A stretch of 5,425 bases of DNA from Opitutia bacterium (GTDB lineage: Bacteria > Verrucomicrobiota > Verrucomicrobiia > Opitutales > JANYEO01), in NCBI GenBank assembly GCA_025363025.1, contig JANYEO010000006.1, positions 1 to 5,425 of the forward strand, written 5' to 3'. Below are positions 1-5,359 of the stretch, one piece after another (within the stretch, counting starts at the first letter, position 1; each line of letters starts with the position of its first letter). The notes beneath the pieces are model-generated. The model saw nothing but the letters and a program-made list of their open reading frames with translations, ran no database searches and was not told where the DNA came from. The translations under genes and the position numbers were made by a program.

Positions 1-697
1 TGTCGAGTGTTTCGGCAATCATATCCAGGAGTCGCGTAATTTCTGTTTCGCGGGTTTTTCCTGGTTGGCGCTCGGTATTACCACGGGTTGTTTCTAAGAC
101 GAGGACGTCATGCTTTTCATCGGGGAATTGGGCCCCAGGGATCGTGCGTTGATCTTTAAATAACACATCGCCGGAGATAAAGCATTTTTCGTTTTTATAC
201 TTTATGCTAATGCCTGCCGCTCCCGCTACGTGGCCTGCGGAGTAAAAAGTAAACTCGATGGTTTCGCCTTTATCAACAAAGACGCGAGGCCGCTTGTACG
301 CCATCGTGAGGATGCGGCTTTCGAGGGAGCCTATAGACGTTAAAGTGTATAAAGGATATTCGGGGATATTGAGCTCTTCTTTTTGCCGTTTCATCACACT
401 ATGAGAGTTGATGAGGAGGCGCCCGACTAAGAGTTGCGAGGGGGTAGAGGTCAGAATGGTAGCCCCGGGGTTACGCTCTGCAATAACGGGCAGAGAGCCC
501 ACATGGTCCAAGTGGCAGTGCGTTAAGAGAATGAAGTCGAGGGAGTTATGCGGTATCTTGGCTAGGTCGGGTGTGGCATCCCAGCCCGCATATTTTGGGT
601 GGAGCCCCGCATCGACTAAAATACGGAAAGGCCCCATTTCTAAAAGAAGGCAATTAGCGCCGATTTCGCGGCCGCGGCAGAGGTCTGTAATAAACAT
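1..697 (-). CDS. MBL-fold hydrolase, beta-CASP / RNA-processing exonuclease type (partial, 3' end outside window)
   Basis: Translating the minus strand from the ATG at 697-695 gives 232 residues with no stop before the window edge, so the C-terminal part is missing. The N-terminus (MFITDLCRGREIGANCLLLE) has the usual MBL opening of a beta strand followed by a small-residue turn and a second strand, then LVDAG at 27-31. The metal-binding motif HCHLDH is at residues 60-65 (H60, H62, D64, H65). Further metal ligands of the fold are H156 in AGHVAGAAG and D177 in FISGDV. The segment LVLETTRGNTER (about 200-211) matches the 'ESTYG'-like stretch that leads into the beta-CASP domain in CPSF73/YSH1-type nucleases. 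This makes a Zn-dependent, cytoplasmic RNA exo/endonuclease likelier than a lactamase or glyoxalase. Loss of the C-terminus prevents a check of the beta-CASP motifs. The start lies 8 bp after the apaG stop, has no SD, and the pair is probably co-transcribed. Confidence 0.85.
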   Translation of the reverse strand, partial: MFITDLCRGREIGANCLLLEMGPFRILVDAGLHPKYAGWDATPDLAKIPHNSLDFILLTHCHLDHVGSLPVIAERNPGATILTSTPSQLLVGRLLINSHSVMKRQKEELNIPEYPLYTLTSIGSLESRILTMAYKRPRVFVDKGETIEFTFYSAGHVAGAAGISIKYKNEKCFISGDVLFKDQRTIPGAQFPDEKHDVLVLETTRGNTERQPGKTRETEITRLLDMIAETLD

Positions 698-705
698 GAA
701 AAGAT

Positions 706-1086
706 TTAAGCTGGTATAGTGAGATCGAAAGGCGGAATTTTTACGTGAACGGTACGTCCCTTTTCATCTAGGCCATAAAAAGCGCCCGAGGCCTTTGCTT
801 TGGCCCGTACAACATGATAACTGTTATATGAAAAAGATTCGCCCGGTTTTAAGTGAGGCGTTTGCCCAATGATACGATCCCCTTCAAAGATAGCACATTC
901 GCCATCTTCGTAAGTGAGGATCCATTTGCGGCCTATAAGTGTAAGGCTAAGTGACGTGTTATTGGTAATGGTTAAATGGTAAATAAAAGCATGAGGCGTC
1001 TCCTCCGGAAGCGTGTCTTCATCCTGAGTGTAGAGCAGTTGATCTAGCCGAACGGTTAATCCTTCGAGTTCTGTCGTTTCAGGCAT
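706..1086 (-). CDS. apaG: ApaG-domain protein (DUF525)
   Basis: 126 aa, close to the roughly 125 aa of E. coli ApaG, and essentially a single ApaG domain. Family hallmarks are visible in order: YHLTITNNTSLSLTLIGRKW (36-55), a beta-sandwich strand ending in the conserved R-x-W; ILTYEDGE (56-63); GDRIIGQTPHLKPGESFSY (69-87), matching the usual GEGVVGEQPxLxPGExFxY; GAFYG (101-105); and the C-terminal VHVKIPPFDLTIP (113-125). In the glycine motif the central Gly of GxGxxG is Arg (R71). The fold is a fibronectin-III-like beta sandwich. Its biochemical role is unsettled: the family has been tied to Co2+ resistance and Mg2+ efflux (CorD phenotype), and the domain also occurs in eukaryotic F-box proteins and PolDIP2. 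It is the first gene of a minus-strand pair with the MBL nuclease and is divergent from aroC. Upstream of the ATG is an A/G-rich stretch (AAAGAAAG) but no clear SD. Confidence 0.93.
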   Translation of the reverse strand: MPETTELEGLTVRLDQLLYTQDEDTLPEETPHAFIYHLTITNNTSLSLTLIGRKWILTYEDGECAIFEGDRIIGQTPHLKPGESFSYNSYHVVRAKAKASGAFYGLDEKGRTVHVKIPPFDLTIPA

Positions 1087-1123
1087 AAACAGCTTTCTTT
1101 GCTTAATTTTAACATATCTGTCT

Positions 1124-1153
1124 ACTATGCTCCAAGTATAGAGGGCAGGTCAA
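1124..1153 (-). promoter_or_regulatory. Candidate sigma70-type promoter for apaG and the MBL gene
   Basis: Read on the minus strand, TTGACC (1153-1148, 5 of 6 matches to the -35 consensus) and CATAGT (1129-1124, 4 of 6 to the -10 consensus) are separated by 18 bp. The predicted start near 1117 leaves a leader of about 30 nt before the apaG ATG at 1086. A second -10-like word, TATACT (1140-1135), lies between them but has no matching -35. The location in a divergent gap supports the call; it is inferred from consensus matching only. Confidence 0.5.
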
Positions 1154-1169
1154 AGCATTATGCATCTGT

Positions 1170-1197
1170 CTGAAATTTTGTTTGAAAAAGCCATTAT
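1170..1197 (+). promoter_or_regulatory. Candidate promoter for aroC
   Basis: CTGAAA (1170-1175, 4 of 6) and CATTAT (1192-1197, 4 of 6) are 16 bp apart, giving a predicted start near 1204 and a leader of about 14 nt. An alternative is TTGAAA (1182-1187) with TTATAT (1207-1212), but its 19-bp spacer is long and it would place the start at or beyond the ATG. Both readings imply a very short leader without an SD. Confidence 0.33.
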
Positions 1198-1217
1198 AGC
1201 GCAGTCTTATATTACAG

Positions 1218-2312
1218 ATGGGGAACACTTTTGGTAAGCTTTTTTCAATAACAACTTGGGGGGAGAGTCATGGGCCGGCCCTGGGAGTTGTTATCGATGG
1301 ATGTCCTCCGGGTCTTCCGTTGCAAGTAACTGATATCCAGTCGGCTTTAGATCGTCGTCGTCCTGGTCAAAGTTCCATTACAAGTCCTCGGGCAGAGGCA
1401 GATCAGGTGGAAATTCTTTCTGGGGTCTTTGAGGGGCGCACCTTGGGCACGCCGATTGGTTTACTTATTCGTAATAGGGATGCGCGGCCTGCAGATTATG
1501 CGGCCCTTCAGCAAGTTTTTCGCCCCGGCCATGCAGATTTTACGTATGCCGCGAAGTATGGGGCCAACTTACCTTCTGGGGGGGGGAGGGCCTCGGCGCG
1601 GGAAACTGTGGCCCGTGTCGCCGCAGGGGCCATTGCAGCTAAGTGTTTAAAATTGGGGGCTGGGGTAGATGTTATCGCTTATGTAGAAGCAGTGCATACT
1701 TTGGAAATGCAACGTTTGGAAGGTTTTTTGCCTACGCGGGAAGCTATTGAAGCTACCCCTATTCGTTGTCCGGATATTGTCATGGCGGGTAAAATGATTG
1801 CCGCTATAGAAGCTGCAAAAACTCAGGGGGATTCGGTCGGAGGCATAATTCTTTGCGATATTCGTGGCCTTCCGATTGGGCTTGGGTCTCCTGTATTCGA
1901 TCGTTTAGAGGCAGATTTAGCTAAGGCTATGCTTTCTATCCCTTCAACCAAAGGCTTCGAAGTAGGGGAGGGGTTTGCCGCAGCCCGTCGTTTAGGGTCA
2001 GAGAACAATGATGTTTTTGAAAATTTAGGTGAGGCTATTTCGTTTAAAACAAACCATGCAGGCGGTGTTTTGGGTGGCTTAAGTACAGGGGCTCCGGTGC
2101 AATTTCGTGTTGCCTTTAAGCCTCCTTCCACCATTGCCAAACTTCAAGCTACGGTGGATCGTTCGGGGGCGCCCGTTACGTTTTCAGGTACGGGTCGTTT
2201 AGATCCTTGCGTACTGCCGCGGGCTGTCCCCATTGTGGAGGCCATGGCTGCATTGGTGGTGCTAGATCATTATATGCTTCACAGCGCACACATTAAGGCT
2301 TTTAACTTTTAA
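1218..2312 (+). CDS. aroC: Chorismate synthase
   Basis: Catalyses the last shikimate-pathway step, converting 5-enolpyruvylshikimate-3-phosphate to chorismate with loss of phosphate. The enzyme is a cytoplasmic tetramer and needs reduced FMN. The 364 aa are full length (E. coli AroC is 361). The N-terminus MGNTFGKLFSITTWGESHG aligns directly with the family and fixes the start. Conserved features include GESHG with catalytic H18, DRRRPG (45-50), QVEILSGVFEG (63-73), FRPGHADFTY with the second catalytic H105, GGGRASARET (121-130), the NHAGGVLGGLSTG block near residue 280, and a GRLDPCVLPRAVPIVEAMAA segment near 327. The product is therefore expected to be active. The GGG of residues 121-123 is encoded by an uninterrupted run of nine G (1578-1586). 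There is no SD before the ATG. It is divergent from apaG and is followed by a gene with its own promoter, so it is probably monocistronic. Confidence 0.98.
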   Translation: MGNTFGKLFSITTWGESHGPALGVVIDGCPPGLPLQVTDIQSALDRRRPGQSSITSPRAEADQVEILSGVFEGRTLGTPIGLLIRNRDARPADYAALQQVFRPGHADFTYAAKYGANLPSGGGRASARETVARVAAGAIAAKCLKLGAGVDVIAYVEAVHTLEMQRLEGFLPTREAIEATPIRCPDIVMAGKMIAAIEAAKTQGDSVGGIILCDIRGLPIGLGSPVFDRLEADLAKAMLSIPSTKGFEVGEGFAAARRLGSENNDVFENLGEAISFKTNHAGGVLGGLSTGAPVQFRVAFKPPSTIAKLQATVDRSGAPVTFSGTGRLDPCVLPRAVPIVEAMAALVVLDHYMLHSAHIKAFNF

Positions 2313-2316
2313 GCCC

Positions 2317-2337
2317 GCTGTATAATAGCTTTCTTTT
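2317..2337 (+). terminator. Weak hairpin plus T-rich tract after aroC
   Basis: GCTGT (2317-2321) can pair with ATAGC (2325-2329), including one G-T pair, around a 3-nt loop; TTTCTTTT (2330-2337) follows. An overlapping alternative, GGCTT (2297-2301) with AAGCC around the stop codon, has no T tract. The stem is short and AT-rich, so this is only a possible intrinsic terminator. Confidence 0.25.
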
Positions 2338-2420
2338 AAGTTTTTGGTCGGTTGTCGCTCCTCAAGTACCGTATGTACATTCGTCGCTTTCGTCCTACAA
2401 ATTCCTTAAATCAAGCCATT

Positions 2421-2448
2421 CTGACAGCAGTCTTCAGTCTTTTATAAT
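2421..2448 (+). promoter_or_regulatory. Strong sigma70-like promoter for the CobW-like gene
   Basis: CTGACA (2421-2426, 5 of 6 to TTGACA) and a perfect TATAAT (2443-2448) are 16 bp apart. This is the best promoter match in the window. The expected transcription start is about 2454-2456, only some 4-6 nt before the ATG at 2460, which implies a nearly leaderless mRNA. Confidence 0.62.
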
Positions 2449-2459
2449 CTCGAAAATTT

Positions 2460-3221
2460 ATGCATAGTTCTGTTTATTTAATGATGGGGGTTGCCGGTGC
2501 TGGTCGTCGTCAAGTCTTGGCGGATCTTGTTGAAAGCGGTCTGCCCGCTGATACGCCGGTTGCGCTTTATTTTGCGGAAGACGAGCTCCCTTGCCCTGCT
2601 GCCAGTGAGGCTTTAAGTACGCAGGAGGCAGTCAAAATCTTTAGCTGGAGCATGCATAACGGCAGTATTTTAGCCGCTCCTCCTCCTAATGAGACAGAGG
2701 TTATCTTTTTTGTTCTAAGCGGGATAGAAAGCCCTATCGATGCCTTAGAGGCTTTTCCTGATTGGTTAAAGGCGCATGATCTTCGCCTGACGCGTGTTCT
2801 CACCGTTATTGATGCGGAGAAAACGCAGGCACACCCGATCGTTCAGGCCTGGTACGATGCTTGTCTACATTTTTCAGATGTCGCTTTGTTTACTCACCGC
2901 GGTGGGGATTGTCCTGTTGGTTGGGTAGAAGCTTATATCGAGTCCTATCGAAAGGCGTGTTATCCTTGCCTCTTTATTCAATTAAAGAAAAAACAAGTCG
3001 ATAATCCAGCCTTGGTTTTAGATCCTACAGTTCGCCGTTTATCTCAGGCCTTTGACTCTGCGGAAGACTTTGAGGGGGATTTTGACGATGTTATAGAAGG
3101 CGATGTAGAGGAAGTCATTCAAGTTGATGGCGCTCCCGTTGATATGAGTGTTGTCGATCCTTATTTTGTGCGTCTGCCGAATGGGAACCGTGCAAAACCC
3201 GTACAGCGCATCGTGTTATAG
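2460..3221 (+). CDS. Degenerate CobW/G3E-like P-loop protein with acidic tail, function unknown
   Basis: 253 aa, soluble, no signal peptide or membrane segment. Several landmarks fall in the order of the CobW N-terminal (COG0523) domain. YLMMGVAGAGRRQVL (6-20) sits at the Walker A position, MHNGSI (65-70) where CobW has NNGCxC, VIFFVLSGIESPIDALEAF (81-99) where it has the ETSGLADP block, and RVLTVIDAE (112-120) plus HFSDVALFTHRGG (137-149) where it has VVTVVDA and the ADxxLLNKTD strand. The key residues differ: Lys-Ser/Thr of Walker A is R16-R17, the CxCC metal motif is absent, and NKxD is replaced by THRGG. Nucleotide hydrolysis is therefore doubtful. Residues 199-223 are strongly acidic (about 12 Asp/Glu), followed by a conserved-looking basic end (VDPYFVRLPNGNRAKPVQR). 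The start at 2460 is preferred over M8/M9 because it keeps the full beta strand before the loop. The family link is my inference from motif order; an uncharacterised lineage-specific family is the alternative. Confidence 0.72.
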   Translation: MHSSVYLMMGVAGAGRRQVLADLVESGLPADTPVALYFAEDELPCPAASEALSTQEAVKIFSWSMHNGSILAAPPPNETEVIFFVLSGIESPIDALEAFPDWLKAHDLRLTRVLTVIDAEKTQAHPIVQAWYDACLHFSDVALFTHRGGDCPVGWVEAYIESYRKACYPCLFIQLKKKQVDNPALVLDPTVRRLSQAFDSAEDFEGDFDDVIEGDVEEVIQVDGAPVDMSVVDPYFVRLPNGNRAKPVQRIVL

Positions 3222-3231
3222 ATTTTAAGAA

Positions 3232-3254
3232 GGGACGCTCAAGCATCCCATTTT
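3232..3254 (+). terminator. Hairpin after the CobW-like gene, possible intrinsic terminator
   Basis: Ten bases after the stop, GGGA (3232-3235) pairs with TCCC (3246-3249). Inside, GC/GC closes a TCAA tetraloop after a C-A mismatch. ATTTTGTT follows at once. The stem is short and interrupted and the T run broken by G, so the strength is uncertain, but the position right after the stop is right. Confidence 0.4.
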
Positions 3255-3323
3255 GTTAGTAATTTCATTATAGTCTTCGGTTGATTTTTTTCCCATCCGT
3301 TGCTGTTTTTCCTATTTTGTTTT

Positions 3324-3354
3324 GATTAATAAAATATTTTATTAAATATTAATC
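3324..3354. repeat. Nested AT-only palindrome upstream of the secreted-protein gene
   Basis: Bases 3326-3345 form a perfect 20-bp palindrome: TTAATAAAAT is followed by its exact reverse complement ATTTTATTAA. A second inverted pair, GATTAAT (3324-3330) and ATTAATC (3348-3354), frames it. Downstream lie the -10-like words TATTAT (3365-3370) and TATATT (3381-3386), neither with a convincing -35. The element lies about 94 bp before the ATG at 3448, so it could be an operator, an UP-like A/T element or a bend. A chance product of AT-rich sequence is possible but a 20-bp perfect match is long. Confidence 0.6.
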
Positions 3355-3447
3355 ATTTATCTTATATTATGATTTTGCTTTATATTTCGGTTGTATGCAA
3401 GGCGCGATTCTTTGTTTTTGCATATAAATAAAACAATATTATTTAAA

Positions 3448-4497
3448 ATGGGGAAAAAGCCTATATATTTTCTTTGCGCGTTTTTGTCGACTGTTTGTGG
3501 TCAATTGATGTGGGCCCAGCCTAACCCTTTGAATAATCATTCCGGCAATGCAGAAATATCTTTTTTAAGGAGCTTGGACTTAAATCCTTATCATATTTTA
3601 TCACCAGAGGAATTAGGTTTGGATTCAGAAGAGTATGCCGTCTTAGTGGTTAAAGCAGAAGTGGTCTTACGGTTAACACAGCAGATTCGCGCGCTTTTGC
3701 CTCAGGCATTTTTAACTTTAGACACCATGGTTGAGTTAGTGGATTTACTGCAAACGCTTGAATATGGAATCGAAAATACACGAGGGGTTGTCGAAGGGCT
3801 TACAGCCGAGTGGCAAGATAGGGCAGATCCTAATGATGAAGTGGAAGATAATGAGGAGTTAGATTCTCCTGAAATTGATTTTTTAAATGAATTAAATGAT
3901 GGTTTGTTCACCTTAATAGAAGAATTAGGCGATAACAGCGTCTATCATTTGCGTGAACGCATCCAGGCGTTAGTTAATCAAGGAAATGAGCTTCCTTCCA
4001 ACATCGGTACAGATTGTTATATAATCTTGGATTTGATCGATCAAAGATTCCGTCCATTGATGGCCCATTTAAATCGTCGACTTGCTTTAGTTCATTATGC
4101 TAATACGATAAGAGCATTTCAGGTTGATTTAAACCCTTCACAAGAAGTATTCGATCCCATTGTTCAGGCTGCTAATCAGTTTGCTGCGGAAGGTTTCAAC
4201 GTTCTTGAGGATTTTAGGTTGACCCATATGCGCGAAGAGCAAGAGGCCTTCCCTCTTCGGAGTAATCGTCAGCAAAATCGGCAAAATCGTAGGCAAGCAC
4301 GTGATCCTTATCAGAGGAGGGTGCTTCCTTCCCCATTACAGGTGGATAATGCACCGAACATACATATTGAGCCCATTCAAATTCAACTCACTAATCTAGG
4401 TGCAATGAATCCTTCTAGTGCTGTTAGAATATTAAATAACCGTATGGCGTTGGGTTTATCTTGTGCGTCTGCAGTAGGTGGGTTTAGGCGTTTATAG
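3448..4497 (+). CDS. Secreted hypothetical protein, unrecognised
   Basis: I do not recognise this family. I start it at the ATG at 3448 (349 aa), because the protein then opens with a textbook signal peptide: basic MGKK, a hydrophobic core PIYFLCAFLSTVCGQLM, and a likely signal peptidase I site after W-A23 before Q24. An in-frame TTG at 3391 would add 19 residues ahead of the signal and is less likely. No lipobox is present. The mature part is rich in predicted helices with leucine-heavy stretches (about 67-115). It has an acidic segment at about 124-151 (DPNDEVEDNEELDSPEID), a second mostly helical region to about 265, and a Gln/Asn/Arg-rich basic patch at 271-291 (SNRQQNRQNRRQARD), ending in a Pro-containing, less charged tail. 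There are no enzyme motifs and no further membrane span. Sampled GC (about 27-38% in two 60-base stretches) is below that of aroC, and the gene may be lineage-specific or acquired. It has no SD; the region before the start is A-rich. Confidence 0.8.
   Translation: MGKKPIYFLCAFLSTVCGQLMWAQPNPLNNHSGNAEISFLRSLDLNPYHILSPEELGLDSEEYAVLVVKAEVVLRLTQQIRALLPQAFLTLDTMVELVDLLQTLEYGIENTRGVVEGLTAEWQDRADPNDEVEDNEELDSPEIDFLNELNDGLFTLIEELGDNSVYHLRERIQALVNQGNELPSNIGTDCYIILDLIDQRFRPLMAHLNRRLALVHYANTIRAFQVDLNPSQEVFDPIVQAANQFAAEGFNVLEDFRLTHMREEQEAFPLRSNRQQNRQNRRQARDPYQRRVLPSPLQVDNAPNIHIEPIQIQLTNLGAMNPSSAVRILNNRMALGLSCASAVGGFRRL
4272..4289 (+). repeat. Tandem 9-bp repeat coding Gln-Asn-Arg
   Basis: GCAAAATCG occurs twice back to back (4272-4280 and 4281-4289), encoding QNR-QNR at residues 276-281 of the secreted protein. 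It is in frame, so copy-number change would lengthen or shorten the basic patch without a frameshift. Confidence 0.7.
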
Positions 4498-4530
4498 GCT
4501 TACGCATTTCTTCTATCTTTAAGAAGTCTA

Positions 4531-4560
4531 TTGACAATCAGGGGGGGGATTCATCATTTT
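4531..4560 (+). promoter_or_regulatory. Possible promoter for the tRNA-Leu gene
   Basis: A perfect -35 word TTGACA (4531-4536) is 53-58 bp before the tRNA. The -10 is poor: CATTTT (4555-4560) at 18 bp has only 3 of 6 matches. The spacer holds a run of eight G. TAAATA (4571-4576) is a better -10 by sequence but is too far from this -35. The support is the perfect -35 and the position before a tRNA. Confidence 0.3.
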
Positions 4561-4565
4561 CCCCT
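4540..4565 (+). terminator. G-run hairpin between the secreted-protein gene and tRNA-Leu
   Basis: AGGGG at the start of the eight-G run (4541-4548) can pair with CCCCT (4561-4565) around a 16-nt loop. No T run follows directly; the nearest is TTTTT at 4582-4586, just before the tRNA. It could act as a weak terminator for the upstream gene. It overlaps the promoter candidate at 4531-4560, so not both readings need be right. Confidence 0.22.
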
Positions 4566-4588
4566 CAGGTTAAATAGATCATTTTTGT

Positions 4589-4673
4589 GCCCAGGTGGTG
4601 GAATTGGCAGACACGCATGATTCAGGTTCATGTGCCGCGAGGTGTGAGGGTTCGACTCCCTCCTTGGGCACCA
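4589..4673 (+). tRNA. tRNA-Leu, anticodon CAG
   Basis: The 85-nt sequence folds as a class II tRNA. The acceptor stem is GCCCAGG (4589-4595) with CCTTGGGC ending at 4669, giving 7 pairs including one G-T. The D arm is GTGG-AATTGGCAGAC. The anticodon stem is CATGA (4616-4620) with TCATG (4628-4632), closing the loop TTCAGGT with anticodon CAG at 4623-4625. A long variable arm of 13 nt (4633-4645) is typical of leucine. The T arm is GAGGG-TTCGACT-CCCTC (4646-4662). The discriminator is A4670 and CCA is encoded at 4671-4673. It reads the leucine codon CUG. It stands alone, with no other tRNA in the window. Confidence 0.97.
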
Positions 4674-4750
4674 CACGCATCGTTTAAGCTTTATTAGGCT
4701 AAATATACACGGCCTTGCACTTTACTTACAAAAGCTTTAAAGCATAAGGG

Positions 4751-5359
4751 ATGGAGATTTACGCGCTTGCGCTCACTATCGGGTATCTACTCGGGGCCCT
4801 TCCTTTTGCCGTTGTTATTGGCCGCCTTTATGGGGTCGATGTTCTAAAAGAAGGCAGTGGCAATCCTGGCGCTACTAATGTTCGTCGTTTAGCCGGGCCG
4901 TTTGCAGGGCGCTTGGTCTTTTTTCTAGATGCTTTAAAAGGGGGGCTCGCCACGGCTTGGCCGCTTTTTCCTTGCTTTCAGTGGCCAGCAGATTCCTCGC
5001 TTATGGCCCTTTGCGGCCTGGGGGGCGCGATATTAGGGCATAGTTTTTCTATATTTATCAAATTTAAAGGGGGCAAGGGCGTCGCAACCACCATGGGGGG
5101 CTTGGCCGTCCTTATGCCTTGGGTTGTGGCTATCGGGCTTACGTTATGGGGGCTTGTCTTTTTAATGTTTCGCTACGTATCGCTCGCTTCAATTGCCTTT
5201 GCGCTTAGCCTACCGATCAGCGCTTATGCTTTTCAGCTAGGGCCTGTAAAGTGCACGCTGGCTCTTGTGTTAGCTTTGTTTGTAATCATCCGCCATCGTA
5301 GCAATATCGTACGCCTTATAAAGGGTAGAGAGCTTCCTTCTCAGCGTTCCAAGAAATAA
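4751..5359 (+). CDS. plsY: Acyl-phosphate:glycerol-3-phosphate acyltransferase
   Basis: Integral inner-membrane enzyme that moves an acyl group from acyl-phosphate (made by PlsX) to glycerol-3-phosphate, giving lysophosphatidic acid, the first step of phospholipid synthesis. The 202 aa match the family (E. coli about 205). The three conserved cytoplasmic motifs are all present: GSGNPGATNVRR (35-46), KGGKGVATTMGG (106-117) and RHRSNIVRLIKGRE (181-194). The LDALKG segment (59-64) and the GHSFSIFIKFKGG lead-in (96-108) are also typical. Hydrophobic spans are visible at about 4-26, 50-75, 84-103, 117-150 and 160-180, consistent with a multi-span membrane protein. The chain ends in a basic tail. 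AAGGG lies directly against the ATG, too close for normal SD spacing. plsX is not in the window. Between the tRNA and this start are TTGCAC (4715-4720) and TTTAAA (4736-4741) with a 15-bp spacer, too weak to call a promoter. Confidence 0.97.
   Translation: MEIYALALTIGYLLGALPFAVVIGRLYGVDVLKEGSGNPGATNVRRLAGPFAGRLVFFLDALKGGLATAWPLFPCFQWPADSSLMALCGLGGAILGHSFSIFIKFKGGKGVATTMGGLAVLMPWVVAIGLTLWGLVFLMFRYVSLASIAFALSLPISAYAFQLGPVKCTLALVLALFVIIRHRSNIVRLIKGRELPSQRSKK

Noticed and set aside
408..719. Plus-strand ORF of 103 codons
   Set aside because: It lies antisense to the MBL gene, whose protein carries clear conserved motifs; the plus-strand product has a composition typical of a shadow frame.
1823..2140. 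Minus-strand ORF inside aroC
   Set aside because: Antisense shadow of a well-conserved enzyme gene; no motif of its own.
2373..2447. 24-codon ORF (starting MYIRRFRPTN) between aroC and the CobW-like gene
   Set aside because: No SD, no recognisable product, and it overlaps the strong promoter at 2421-2448; length fits chance.
3391..3447. N-terminal extension of the secreted protein from a TTG start
   Set aside because: It would put 19 residues before a complete signal peptide, and the stretch is AT-rich like the non-coding gap. The ATG at 3448 is the better start.
4611..4680. 8-bp direct repeat ACACGCAT inside tRNA-Leu (4611-4618) and just after it (4673-4680), as a possible attachment site
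   Set aside because: Too short, the first copy is in the D/anticodon arm rather than the tRNA 3' end, and no integrase or mobile gene is present.
4734..4743. 10-bp palindrome GCTTTAAAGC before plsY
   Set aside because: Short and AT-rich; expected by chance and without a paired element.
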